A stretch of 64,000 nucleotides of DNA, taken from the NCBI RefSeq assembly GCF_002941025.1, contig NZ_PTJS01000001.1, positions 1,860,001 through 1,924,000 of the forward strand, read 5' to 3'. Source of the DNA: Streptomyces sp. QL37 (GTDB lineage Bacteria > Actinomycetota > Actinomycetes > Streptomycetales > Streptomycetaceae). Made by a program: the position numbers and the translations under genes. A model generated the notes under the pieces. It saw only the letters and a program-made list of their open reading frames with translations. It had not been told where the DNA came from and searched no databases. Numbering within the stretch: position 1 is the stretch's first letter; each line of letters begins with the position of its first letter. Below are positions 44,171 to 52,914 of the stretch, piece by piece.

Positions 44171-45643
44171 GTGCAGAAATCCCCTCCCACGCTCCCCTGG
44201 TACCGCGAGGTGAGCGGTACGCAGTGGAAGTCCTTCTTCGCCGCCTGGATCGGCTACGTCCTCGACGGCTTCGACTTCGTCCTCATCACGCTCGTCCTCA
44301 CCGAGATCAGTGACGAGTTCGGACTGAGCACCGTCCAGGCGGCCGGCCTGATCTCCGGTGCCTTCATCACCCGCTGGCTGGGCGGCGCGGTCCTGGGCGC
44401 CATCGGCGACCGGTACGGCCGCAAGCTCTCCATGGTGCTGAGCATCCTGCTCTACTCGCTGGGCACCTTCGCCTGCGGCTTCGCCTGGAACTACCACAGC
44501 CTCTTCGCCGCCCGGCTCGCCATCGGCATGGGCATGGCCGGGGAGTACAGCGCCAGCGCCACGTACGTCATGGAGAGCTGGCCGGCCCGCCTGCGCAGCC
44601 GCGCTAGCGGCTTCCTGATCTCCGGCTTCTCGGTCGGCTCGGTCCTCGCGGCGCAGGTCTACGACTGGGTGGTGCCCTCGCTGGGCTGGCGGTGGATGTT
44701 CTACCTGGGCCTGATCCCGATCGTGGTCGCGCTGTGGATGCGGCGGGCCCTGCCGGAGGCGGAGGAGTGGACCGCGGACGTCGCGGACCGGGGCGCCAGG
44801 CCCAACCCCTTCCGGCCGCTGTTCCGCACCCCGCGGCTGGCCCTGGTCAACACGGTCCTGATCGTGGTCGCCACCCTCGCGCTGTTCATGGTCTTCACCC
44901 CGAGCGGCGAGGGGACGGTGCCGGTCCTGTCGGTGGTCGCCGGGCTCGCCCTCGTGGCGTTCGCGGTGCAGCTGGGCGGGAAGCGCGGCTGGCTGCTGTA
45001 CGTCTCGATGATCGTGACGCTGTTCTTCGCGTTCCTGTACTCCTGGCCCATCCAGGCCCTGCTGCCCACGTATCTGAAGTCCGAGCTGGGCTACAGCACC
45101 GACCAGGTCACCGACGTCCTCTACTTCGCCGGCTTCGGCACCATGGTCGGCTGCTGGGGCGCGGGATTCCTGGGTGACCGGATCGGTGCGAAGAAGGCGT
45201 ACGCGCTGACGCTGCTCGCCTCTCTCGCCTTCGTCTACCCGGTCTTCGCGGTGCGGGACAACCTGCTGGTGCTCGGCTGTCTGCTGTTCCTGCTTCAGGC
45301 CACCAGCTTCGGCATCTCGGGTCTGCTGCCGCGCTACATCGGCGGCCACTTCCCGACCGCGAACCGTGGGGCCGCGCTGGGCTTCACGTACAACGTGGGA
45401 GCGCTCGGCGGGGCCGTCGCGCCGGTCCTCGGGGCGCACCTGGCGTCCGGGATGGACCTGGGCCGGGCCCTGGCGGTGCTGACCTTCGCGGGGACCGTGA
45501 TCGTGGTGCTGCTGGTCGGCTTCGACATACCCGCCCGGCTGAACCGCCTGACGGACCCCGACGCGCCGAGGGACCATCTGGCCGCGCCCTCCGAGGCCGC
45601 GGGGAGCGAGCGGAAGGACTTGGCGGGCCGGGATCCGGCCTGA
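44171..45643 (+). CDS. nanT: Sialic acid MFS transporter NanT
   Basis: The 490-residue membrane protein strongly resembles E. coli NanT, a proton-coupled sialate importer: PWYREVSGTQWKSFFAAW at the start, YVLDGFDFVLITLVLTEI, RWLGGAVLGAIGDRYGRKL, ARLAIGMGMAGEYSASATYV, SGFLISGFSVGSVLAAQVY, YSWPIQALLPTYLKSELGY and GFTYNVGALGGAVAPVLGAHL. About 14 hydrophobic segments are present, matching NanT's extra helices compared with standard 12-TM carriers. GTG 44171 is preferred because GGAG lies 6 nt upstream; ATG 44159 is in frame. It is 57 nt after nanE. Confidence 0.93.
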   Translation: MQKSPPTLPWYREVSGTQWKSFFAAWIGYVLDGFDFVLITLVLTEISDEFGLSTVQAAGLISGAFITRWLGGAVLGAIGDRYGRKLSMVLSILLYSLGTFACGFAWNYHSLFAARLAIGMGMAGEYSASATYVMESWPARLRSRASGFLISGFSVGSVLAAQVYDWVVPSLGWRWMFYLGLIPIVVALWMRRALPEAEEWTADVADRGARPNPFRPLFRTPRLALVNTVLIVVATLALFMVFTPSGEGTVPVLSVVAGLALVAFAVQLGGKRGWLLYVSMIVTLFFAFLYSWPIQALLPTYLKSELGYSTDQVTDVLYFAGFGTMVGCWGAGFLGDRIGAKKAYALTLLASLAFVYPVFAVRDNLLVLGCLLFLLQATSFGISGLLPRYIGGHFPTANRGAALGFTYNVGALGGAVAPVLGAHLASGMDLGRALAVLTFAGTVIVVLLVGFDIPARLNRLTDPDAPRDHLAAPSEAAGSERKDLAGRDPA

Positions 45644-45734
45644 GCCTTGCCCACGCGGTTCCGGGCCACCGGTTTCTCCTTCCCCTATGCTCTGGCCATC
45701 GCGTTCACCACGAGCAAGCCCGGAACCGTCGGAA

Positions 45735-48623
45735 GTGGCCTTGTCGACGACTGAGCCCCGCCACCCCCGTCTCGGCGCAGCGGTCAGCACCGACCTGCGC
45801 CGGGCGGGGGTCCTCGACGTCCTCACCGACACGACGTCGCTGGCCGCCCACTCCACCGACGCCTCCCTCTACCGTGTGCCGCCGCTCGTCGTCGTCCGGC
45901 CGCGTTCGGCCGAGGAGGCCGCCGCGACGCTGGAGGTCTGCCGGCGGCGGGGGGTCGCCCTCACCTCACGGGGCGCGGGGACCTCGGTGGCGGGCAACGC
46001 CGTCGGGCCGGGCGTCGTCATGGACTTCAGCCGCCACATGAACCGCGTGCTGGAGGTCGACCCGGCCACCGGGTCCGCGACCGTCGAACCGGGGACGGTG
46101 CACGCCACCCTGCAGAGGGCCGCCTCCGCGCACGGTCTGCGCTTCGGCCCCGACCCGTCCACCCACACCCGCTGCACCATCGGCGGGATGATCGGGAACA
46201 ACGCCTGCGGCACTCGGACGCTGGCGTACGGCCGGACGTCCGACAACGTCCTCGGGCTCACCGTGCTGACGGGCACCGGCAGCACACTCGCCCTCACCTC
46301 GCCGCCCGGCCCGGTGCCCGTCGGCGCTCAGCTGGCCGAGCTGCGGGGCGTCGTCGGGGCGGGCCTGGCCACCATCCGGACCGAGTTCGGCACGTTCGGC
46401 CGCCAGGTGTCCGGGTACGCGCTGGAGCACCTCCTGCCGGAGAACCGCTTCGACGTCGCCCGGTTCCTCGTCGGCAGCGAGGGAACGCTGGCCGTGTCCA
46501 CGCAGGCCACCGTCCGCCTGGTCACCGACCCGCGCCACCGCGTTCTCGTGGTCCTCGGCTACCCGGACATCGCCACGGCCGCGGACCACGCGCCCGCGGC
46601 GTCGGCACACAGGCCGACGGCGTGCGAGGCGATCGACTCGCGCATCGTCGACGTGGTCCGGGCGCGTCACGGAGCCGGTGCCGTGCCTCCGCTGCCGGCG
46701 GGCGGGGCATGGCTGTTCGTCGAGGTGTCGGGCGAGTCCCTCGGCGAACTCACCGACAGGGCCCGCGCGGTGGGCCGTGAGTGCGGCGCGCGGGACAGCC
46801 TGGTCGTCGCCGACCCCGCCAGGGCGGCGGCACTCTGGCGCATCCGCGAGGACGGCGCGGGCCTGTCGGGGCGCAGCCCGGCCGGCCTTCCGGCGCATGC
46901 CGGGTGGGAGGACTCGGCGGTCCCCCCTGCGGCGCTCGGCGGCTATCTGCGCGACTTCGAGCGGCTGATGGACCGCTTCGGCGTCACCGGCCTGCCCTAC
47001 GGCCACTTCGGCGACGGCTGTCTCCACATCCGGCTGGACCTGCCTCTCGACAGACCCGGGGGCGGCGCCGTCCTTCGCACGTTCCTCGGCGAGGCCGCCG
47101 AACTCGTCGCCGCGTACGGTGGATCGCTCTCCGGTGAGCACGGTGACGGGCGGGCCAGGAGCGAACTCCTGTCCGCCATGTACTCGCCCGAGGCCCTGGA
47201 GCTGTTCGCCGGCGTCAAGGCGGTGTTCGACCCCGACAACATCCTCAACCCCGGCGTCCTCGTCGACCCCCGGCCCGTCGACGCCGACCTGCGCGTCCCC
47301 GCCGCGCAACCGGTGAGCCGCGGGCTCGCCCTGCTGTACGAGGAGGACGGCGGCGACTTCACCCGGGCGGTGCACCGCTGCACGGGCGTCGGCAAGTGCC
47401 GGGCGGACAACACGTCCGCCGGGGGTGTGATGTGCCCGTCCTACCTGGCGACGAAGGAGGAGAAGGACTCCACACGCGGGCGGGCCCGGGTCCTCCAGGA
47501 AATGGCCAACGGAACCCTGGTCGACTCGGGCTGGCGGTCGCCGGAGGTCCACGAGGCCCTCGACCTGTGCCTGTCGTGCAAGGGCTGCCTCTCGGACTGT
47601 CCCACGGGCGTGGACATGGCCGCGTACAAGTCCGAGGTGCTCCACCAGAGCTACCGGCACCGGATCCGCCCCGCCATCCACTACTCCCTGGGGTGGCTTC
47701 CCCGTTGGGCGCGCCTCGCCGGTCACGCACCCGGCCTGGTCAACCGGGTGGCACGGCTTCCCGGTGTCGCCCCGCTCGCGCTGGCGGCGGCCGGTGTGGA
47801 CGGCCGACGGACCGTGCCGTCGTTCCCGCGCGAGACCTTCCGGAAGTGGTTCGAGCGGACCCGGCCCGGGCGCGAGGCGGGCGGAAGGCCCGTGCTGCTC
47901 TTCGTGGACACCTTCACCGACCACTTCTCCCCCGGCGTGGGCATCGCCACCGTCCGTGTCCTGGAGGAGGCCGGTTACCGGCCGGAGATCACCCGGGAAC
48001 AGCTCTGCTGCGGTCTCACCTGGATGTCCACGGGGCAGCTCGACACCGCACGCAGGCTACTCGGGAGGACGGTCGACGTCCTGGGGGCCGCGGCGGCCCC
48101 GGGCACGCCCATCGTCGGCATGGAGCCGTCGTGCACCGCGTCGATCCGATCGGACTCCCTGGAGCTCCTCGGCGGGGACAGGGCCCGGCCGGTCGCCGAG
48201 GCCACCCGCACCCTCGCCGAACTGCTGGCGGCGACCCCGGCCTGGGCGCCCCCGGATCTGGGCGGACGCGAGGTCGTCGCCCAGCCCCACTGCCACCACC
48301 ACGCGGTGATGGGATGGGACTCCGACGCGGAGCTCCTGGAGTCAGCCGGTGCCACGGTCCGGCGCCTGGGCGGATGCTGCGGGCTGGCGGGCAACTTCGG
48401 TGCCGAGAAGGGCCATTACGAGGTGTCCGTCGCGGTGGCGGAGCAGCAGCTCCTGCCGGCCCTGCGCGATGCGCGGGAGGGCACGGCCGTCCTCGCCGAC
48501 GGTTACTCCTGCCGGACCCAGATCGCCGATCTGACCGGCCGTACCGGCCTGCACCTGGCCGAGCTCCTCGCGCGCGAGCTCCCTCGGGCCGCCCCCGACG
48601 GGAGCAGCGGCCGTCAGGGATAG
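45735..48623 (+). CDS. FAD/Fe-S D-2-hydroxyacid (D-lactate/glycolate) dehydrogenase, fused
   Basis: The 962-residue protein joins a GlcD-type flavoprotein to a GlcF/CCG iron-sulfur part. The first half has the PCMH FAD fold (SRGAGTSVAGNAVGPGVVMD, GGMIGNNACGTRTLAYG, FLVGSEGTLAV) and an FAD_oxidase_C domain (YGHFGDGCLHIRLD, SGEHGDGRAR, FDPDNILNPG). The second half has two [4Fe-4S] motifs (CTGVGKCRADN, CLSCKGCLSDCPTG) and CCG domains (LCCGLTW, GCCGLAGNFG). It should oxidise D-lactate or a related acid and pass electrons to quinone. GTG 45735 or TTG 45741 starts it (GGAAG favours TTG). It overlaps the convergent MaoC gene by 10 bp. Confidence 0.88.
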   Translation: MALSTTEPRHPRLGAAVSTDLRRAGVLDVLTDTTSLAAHSTDASLYRVPPLVVVRPRSAEEAAATLEVCRRRGVALTSRGAGTSVAGNAVGPGVVMDFSRHMNRVLEVDPATGSATVEPGTVHATLQRAASAHGLRFGPDPSTHTRCTIGGMIGNNACGTRTLAYGRTSDNVLGLTVLTGTGSTLALTSPPGPVPVGAQLAELRGVVGAGLATIRTEFGTFGRQVSGYALEHLLPENRFDVARFLVGSEGTLAVSTQATVRLVTDPRHRVLVVLGYPDIATAADHAPAASAHRPTACEAIDSRIVDVVRARHGAGAVPPLPAGGAWLFVEVSGESLGELTDRARAVGRECGARDSLVVADPARAAALWRIREDGAGLSGRSPAGLPAHAGWEDSAVPPAALGGYLRDFERLMDRFGVTGLPYGHFGDGCLHIRLDLPLDRPGGGAVLRTFLGEAAELVAAYGGSLSGEHGDGRARSELLSAMYSPEALELFAGVKAVFDPDNILNPGVLVDPRPVDADLRVPAAQPVSRGLALLYEEDGGDFTRAVHRCTGVGKCRADNTSAGGVMCPSYLATKEEKDSTRGRARVLQEMANGTLVDSGWRSPEVHEALDLCLSCKGCLSDCPTGVDMAAYKSEVLHQSYRHRIRPAIHYSLGWLPRWARLAGHAPGLVNRVARLPGVAPLALAAAGVDGRRTVPSFPRETFRKWFERTRPGREAGGRPVLLFVDTFTDHFSPGVGIATVRVLEEAGYRPEITREQLCCGLTWMSTGQLDTARRLLGRTVDVLGAAAAPGTPIVGMEPSCTASIRSDSLELLGGDRARPVAEATRTLAELLAATPAWAPPDLGGREVVAQPHCHHHAVMGWDSDAELLESAGATVRRLGGCCGLAGNFGAEKGHYEVSVAVAEQQLLPALRDAREGTAVLADGYSCRTQIADLTGRTGLHLAELLARELPRAAPDGSSGRQG

Positions 48624-49072
48624 AAGTGCGTCAGCGACTCCGCGACACAGGCGGGCTTCTGCGACCCTTCGAGCTCGAAGGTGAAGGCCCGGGTCATCCG
48701 CACTCCGCCCCGCGCGACCTCCGTGACCTCCGCGACGGACGCGTGCAGCCGTACGCGGCTGCCGACGGGGACGGGCGCCGGGTACCGGACCCGGTTGACC
48801 CCGTAGTTGAGCGCCCGCCCCACGCCGCGGACCTGGAGCAGTTCGCCGAACATCGGGATGCCCCAGCTCAGCACCATGTAGCCGTGGGCGATGGTGCGCC
48901 CGTACGGGCCGGCGGCGGCGCGTTCGACGTCGGTGTGGATCCACTGGTGGTCCCCCGAGACGTACGCGTAGGCGTCGATCAGCTCCTGGGTGACCTCCTT
49001 CCACTCCGAGTGCCCGAGGTCGCGCCCGCCGAGGGCGAGGATCTCCGGGATGCCGTTGACGGTCAGGGGCAT
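48614..49072 (-). CDS. MaoC-family hydratase/dehydratase (hot-dog fold)
   Basis: The 152-residue protein has the MaoC/R-hydratase pattern: AYAYVSGDHQWIHTD with the catalytic Asp and His of the hydratase motif, then GRTIAHGYMVLSWGIPMFGEL, YGVNRVRYPAPVPVGSRVRLH, and FELEGSQKPACVAE. It should hydrate a trans-2-enoyl-CoA to a 3-hydroxyacyl-CoA. It sits 34 nt after an MHS transporter gene that follows a thiolase gene, all on the minus strand, which fits a CoA-linked catabolic operon. Confidence 0.88.
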   Translation of the reverse strand: MPLTVNGIPEILALGGRDLGHSEWKEVTQELIDAYAYVSGDHQWIHTDVERAAAGPYGRTIAHGYMVLSWGIPMFGELLQVRGVGRALNYGVNRVRYPAPVPVGSRVRLHASVAEVTEVARGGVRMTRAFTFELEGSQKPACVAESLTHFYP

Positions 49073-49106
49073 CGGTGGTGCTCCGTTCTGCTCGTACGGG
49101 GTGTGG

Positions 49107-50450
49107 TCAGGCGGTGACGGGCGCGGTGCGGGGCGCGGCGACGGGCTCCGCGGCCTGCTCGTCGTGGTTGGGGCGCTTGAGCAGGAGGAGCATGCAGCCC
49201 AGGGTCAGCGCCACCTGGAAGACGGCGTACGCGATGACGGCGGTGATCGAGCCGGTGCGGTTGAGCAGGAACTGGCCGATGATCGGGGTCGTACCGCCGA
49301 GCAGGGTGCCGCAGAGCTGGTAGCAGAGCGAGATGCCGGTGTAGCGCAGGTGGGCCGGGAAGCGGCTGGCGAGCATGCCGGCGAGGGCCGCGTAGTAGAG
49401 GCAGTGCGGGATGGTGGCGACGGCCACGCCGAGCATCGCGAGACCGTAGTTCTCGGTGCTGATGAGGAGGAACATCACCGGCATCAGGATCAGCTCGGGG
49501 AGCAGCATCACGGTCACCGCGCGGGACCAGCTCTTCATCCGGGTGGCGATGAGGGCGCCGAAGGGCTGGACGATGATCTGGGTGATGTTGGCGACGAGGA
49601 TGATCGTCAGGAACGAGCTGCGGTCGAAGTCGAGGGACGTGGTGGCCCAGGACAGGGCGAACGTCGACTTGAAGTACGTGGCCGAGAGGCCGATGGTGCA
49701 GGCGCCGATGCCGAGGACGATCAGCATGGGGTGACTGCGCAGGACCTCGGTCAGCGGGAGCTTGACGACTTCCTTCTTCTCGATGAGCTTGGCCATCGCC
49801 GGGGACTCGGAGACCTTCAGGCGGACCAGCAGGCCGACCATGACGAGTGCGGCGGAGGCGAGGAACGGCACCCGCCAGCCCCAGGAGACGAAGGCGTCGT
49901 CGGGCAGCTGGCTGATGGCGAGGAAGCTCACGGTGGAGAGGGTGTTGCCGACGGGCGAGCCCTGCTGGGCGAACGCCCCGTACAGAACCGACTTCCCCTT
50001 GGGGGCGTGCTCGGAGGCGATCAGGACGGAGCCGCCCCACTCCCCGCCGAGGCCGATGCCCTGGATCATGCGGATGCAGACCAGCAGGATCGGGGCGGCG
50101 ATGCCGATGGAGGCGTACCCCGGCAGGAGACCGATCGCGGTGGTCGAGACGCCCATCATCAGCAGGGTGATGACGAGGGTCTTCTTACGGCCGAGCTTGT
50201 CGCCGTAGTGGCCGAAGACGATGCCGCCGAGGGGGCGGGCGAGGAAGCCGACCCAGAAGGTGGCGAAGGCGACCAGGGTGCCTATGGGGCCTTCGAGTTC
50301 GGGGAAGAACACCTTGTCGAAGACGAGCGCTGCCGCGGTTCCGTAGATGTAGAAGTCGAACCACTCGATGGTGGAGCCGATGAAGGCTCCGAACCCCGCG
50401 CGGTTGGCGGCTTTCGTTCGCTCCCGTGCGGTTGCGGTGTTCGCACTCAT
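49107..50450 (-). CDS. MFS transporter of the metabolite:H+ symporter (MHS) family
   Basis: The 447-residue membrane protein resembles MHS carriers for organic acids (shikimate, proline/betaine, alpha-ketoglutarate, aromatic acids). Signatures: GAFIGSTIEWFDFYIYGTAAALVF in two parts, FWVGFLARPLGGIVFGHYGDKLGRK, RMIQGIGLGGEWGGSVLIASEHAP and LGGTTPIIGQFLLNRTG. About 12 hydrophobic segments are present. ATG 50450 follows GGGAG. With the thiolase upstream and hydratase downstream it probably imports the acid degraded by this cluster. Confidence 0.88.
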   Translation of the reverse strand: MSANTATARERTKAANRAGFGAFIGSTIEWFDFYIYGTAAALVFDKVFFPELEGPIGTLVAFATFWVGFLARPLGGIVFGHYGDKLGRKKTLVITLLMMGVSTTAIGLLPGYASIGIAAPILLVCIRMIQGIGLGGEWGGSVLIASEHAPKGKSVLYGAFAQQGSPVGNTLSTVSFLAISQLPDDAFVSWGWRVPFLASAALVMVGLLVRLKVSESPAMAKLIEKKEVVKLPLTEVLRSHPMLIVLGIGACTIGLSATYFKSTFALSWATTSLDFDRSSFLTIILVANITQIIVQPFGALIATRMKSWSRAVTVMLLPELILMPVMFLLISTENYGLAMLGVAVATIPHCLYYAALAGMLASRFPAHLRYTGISLCYQLCGTLLGGTTPIIGQFLLNRTGSITAVIAYAVFQVALTLGCMLLLLKRPNHDEQAAEPVAAPRTAPVTA

Positions 50451-50565
50451 GGTGGCTCCCGTGAACATGGTTGATCGAGCGGATGGACACGGCTGGCCCG
50501 GCGTCGCCCGAGACGGCCTGGGTCGCGTGGTGGAGAGGGGACGGAGAAGGGGGACGGGGAAGGGG

Positions 50566-51792
50566 TCAGGCGGTGATGCGTTCGAAGACCGCGGCGAGGC
50601 CCTGGCCTCCGCCGATGCACATGGTCTCCAGGCCGTAACGTGCCTCGCTGCGGTGCATCTCCCGGCTGAGCGTGGCCAGGATGCGGGCACCGGTGGCGCC
50701 CACCGGGTGGCCGAGCGAGACGCCGGACCCGTTGACGTTGATCCGCTGCTCGTGGTCCTTCTCGCCGAGTCCCAGCTCCCGGGTGCAGGCCAGGACCTGG
50801 GCGGCGAACGCCTCGTTGATCTCGATCAGGTCGAGGTCGGCGAGGGTGAGACCGGCACGGCCCAGGGCCGCGTGGGTGGCCGGGACGGGGCCGATGCCCA
50901 TCGTCGCGGCGGGGACACCCGCGCGGGCGAAGGAGACCAGACGGACGAGCGGGGTGAGCCCGAGCCGTTCGGCGGTGGCGGCGCTGGTGACCAGGCAGGC
51001 GGCGGCCGCGTCGTTCTGTCCGCTCGCGTTGCCCGCGGTGACGGTGGCCTCGGGGTCGGACTTGGCCATGATCGGGCGGAGTGCGGCGAGTTGCTCGGCG
51101 GTGGTGTCCGGGCGGGGGTGCTCGTCGGCCGAGACGACCGTCTCGCCCTTCCTGGTGCGCACGGTCACGGGGACGGTCTCCGCGTCGTAGCGCCCCTCCC
51201 GCACGGCTCGCGCGGCGCGGGCCTGCGAGCGCAGGGCGAGGGCGTCCTGGTCGGCGCGGCTGATCCCGTACTCGCGGCGCAGGTTCTCGGCGGTCTCGAT
51301 CATGCCGCCGGGCACGGGGTGGTGGATGCCGCCGGCGGTGACGCGGCCACGGGCCAGGGAGTCGTGGAGCTGGAGGCCGGGGCCCTTGATGCCCCAGCGG
51401 CCGTCGTGCGTGTAGTAGGGGGCGGCGCTCATGACGTCGACGCCGCCCGCGACGACGACGTCGCTGAAGCCGGCCCGGATCTGCATGGCCGCGTCGAGGA
51501 CGGCCTGCAGGCCCGAGCCGCAGCGCCGGTCGGTCTGGACGCCGGTGACGGTCTCGGGGAGTCCGGCGTCCAGGGCGGCCACCCGGCCGATGGCGGGGGC
51601 CTCGGACGAGGGGTAGGCGTGTCCGAGGATCACCTCGTCCACCCGGTCCGGGTCGATGCCCGTACGGGCGACGACCTCGGCGATGACGCGCGCGGCGAGC
51701 GCGGCGGGCGTCTGCTGGGCGAAGGCTCCGCCGAAACGCCCGATGGGGGTGCGCAGCGGTTCGCAGATGACGACATCGGTCTGGTCGGGCAC
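50566..51792 (-). CDS. Thiolase (acetyl-CoA acyltransferase)
   Basis: The 408-residue enzyme has all thiolase catalytic residues: the nucleophile in DRRCGSGLQAV, the GHPVGATGAR His motif, and the second Cys in METMCIGGGQG-like sequence (LETMCIGGGQGLAAV), with INEAFAAQ also present. It should split a 3-ketoacyl-CoA into acetyl-CoA and a shortened acyl-CoA (or do the reverse). Family members include PcaF (beta-ketoadipyl-CoA thiolase). It is the first gene of the minus-strand group thiolase, transporter, hydratase, and has an operator-like dyad upstream. Confidence 0.93.
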   Translation of the reverse strand: MPDQTDVVICEPLRTPIGRFGGAFAQQTPAALAARVIAEVVARTGIDPDRVDEVILGHAYPSSEAPAIGRVAALDAGLPETVTGVQTDRRCGSGLQAVLDAAMQIRAGFSDVVVAGGVDVMSAAPYYTHDGRWGIKGPGLQLHDSLARGRVTAGGIHHPVPGGMIETAENLRREYGISRADQDALALRSQARAARAVREGRYDAETVPVTVRTRKGETVVSADEHPRPDTTAEQLAALRPIMAKSDPEATVTAGNASGQNDAAAACLVTSAATAERLGLTPLVRLVSFARAGVPAATMGIGPVPATHAALGRAGLTLADLDLIEINEAFAAQVLACTRELGLGEKDHEQRINVNGSGVSLGHPVGATGARILATLSREMHRSEARYGLETMCIGGGQGLAAVFERITA

Positions 51793-51839
51793 GGCGGAAC
51801 ACCTTTCGGCGGCTCGGGTGTGTGGGGTGACCTTCGCAC

Positions 51840-51862
51840 TGGACCACTGAGTCGGTCCAATA
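51840..51862. promoter_or_regulatory. Operator-like dyad TGGACC-N8-GGTCCA with GTCCAATA, upstream of the thiolase gene
   Basis: A perfect 6-bp inverted repeat (51840-51845 with 51854-51859) lies 48 bp before the thiolase start. GTCCAATA (51855-51862) occurs again in inverted orientation (TATTGGAC, 52847-52854) between the LysR gene and the CoA-transferase operon. One regulator may bind both. Confidence 0.5.
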
Positions 51863-51907
51863 TCGAGTTACCGCACATTCAAGACGCCACGCGTCTCAAT
51901 CGGACCC

Positions 51908-52798
51908 TCAGGGCGTGGGCAGGGCCTCCTCGGCGACCGCGAGTACCGCCCGGAGCGCGGCCGAGGGGTTGTCCGTGCGCCAGGCAAGCGCCGCCTGACG
52001 CCGGACGGGCGGGCCGGCGAGGGACCGGTAGACGAGCCCGTTCTGCTGGATGTGGCGGACGGAGGAGACCGTGAGCGTGACGCCGACCCCCGCGGCGACC
52101 AGGGCCAGGATCGTGTACGAGTCAGGGGCCTCCTGCACCACGCGCGGGTTGAAGCCGGTGGCCTCGCAGACCTGGACCATCGCGTCGCGCACCGTGGAGC
52201 CGGCGTTCGCGGGGAAGGAGACGAAGGGTTCGTCGGCGAGGATCCCGATCGGGATGCTCTCCAGGCGGGCGAGCGGGTGGTCCGAGGGCAGGGCGCAGAG
52301 CAGCTCCTCCTCGTCGATCACCCGGTAGGCCACTCCGGGCTGGGTGACCGGAAGCCGGACGAACCCCAGGTCGAGGGAGCCGTCGGCGACCCGGGACAGG
52401 GCCACGTTGGCGTAGGTCTGCCCCTTCATGGCCAGCTCGATCCCGGGGTGGGCGGCCCGCACGGCCCGGGTGAGCAGGGGAAGCGTCTCGTGGCTCGACG
52501 CCCCCGCGAAGCCGATGGTGACCCGGCCGTACTCCCCGCGGCCCGCGGCCTTGGCGGCGCGTACGGCGATGTCGAGGTCGTCGAGCACGGTCCGTACGGG
52601 TTCGAGGAAGGACTCCCCCGCGCTGGTGAGTCTCACCGAGCGGGTGTTCCGCTCGAAGAGCTGGACGCCGAGCTCCTTCTCCAGCTGCCGGATCTGCTGG
52701 CTGAGCGGGGGCTGTGCCATCTGGAGCCGCTTGGCGGCGCGGCCGAAGTGCAGCTCCTCGGCGACGGCGGTGAACGCGGTCAGATGACGCAGTTCCAT
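51908..52798 (-). CDS. LysR-family transcriptional regulator
   Basis: The 296-residue regulator has an N-terminal winged helix (MELRHLTAFTAVAEELHFGRAAKRLQMAQPPLSQQIRQLEKELGV in segments) and a periplasmic-binding-like effector domain (GRVTIGFAGASSHETLPLL, DGSLDLGFVRLP, LAGPPVRRQAALAW). GGAAG precedes ATG 52798; ATG 52810 is in frame. It sits between two catabolic operons pointing apart, so it most likely activates both in response to an aromatic or dicarboxylic acid intermediate. The GTCCAATA motif found next to both operons is a candidate binding site. Confidence 0.85.
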   Translation of the reverse strand: MELRHLTAFTAVAEELHFGRAAKRLQMAQPPLSQQIRQLEKELGVQLFERNTRSVRLTSAGESFLEPVRTVLDDLDIAVRAAKAAGRGEYGRVTIGFAGASSHETLPLLTRAVRAAHPGIELAMKGQTYANVALSRVADGSLDLGFVRLPVTQPGVAYRVIDEEELLCALPSDHPLARLESIPIGILADEPFVSFPANAGSTVRDAMVQVCEATGFNPRVVQEAPDSYTILALVAAGVGVTLTVSSVRHIQQNGLVYRSLAGPPVRRQAALAWRTDNPSAALRAVLAVAEEALPTP

Positions 52799-52846
52799 GA
52801 GGACTTCCATTCATTAACCATGAGTCTTGATCCGACCTTAATTTGG

Positions 52847-52854
52847 TATTGGAC
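52847..52854. promoter_or_regulatory. TATTGGAC, inverted copy of the motif near the thiolase promoter
   Basis: This 8-bp motif lies in the 116-bp gap between the LysR gene and the CoA-transferase alpha gene, 61 bp before the latter. The flanking ATTAA...TTAAT segments (about 52813-52842) add further symmetry typical of LysR boxes. Confidence 0.4.
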
Positions 52855-52914
52855 AGCAATCAATGGCCGCTGACACGGTAAGGGCGACCAGCACGCACTC
52901 GCCCGAGGAGCACC

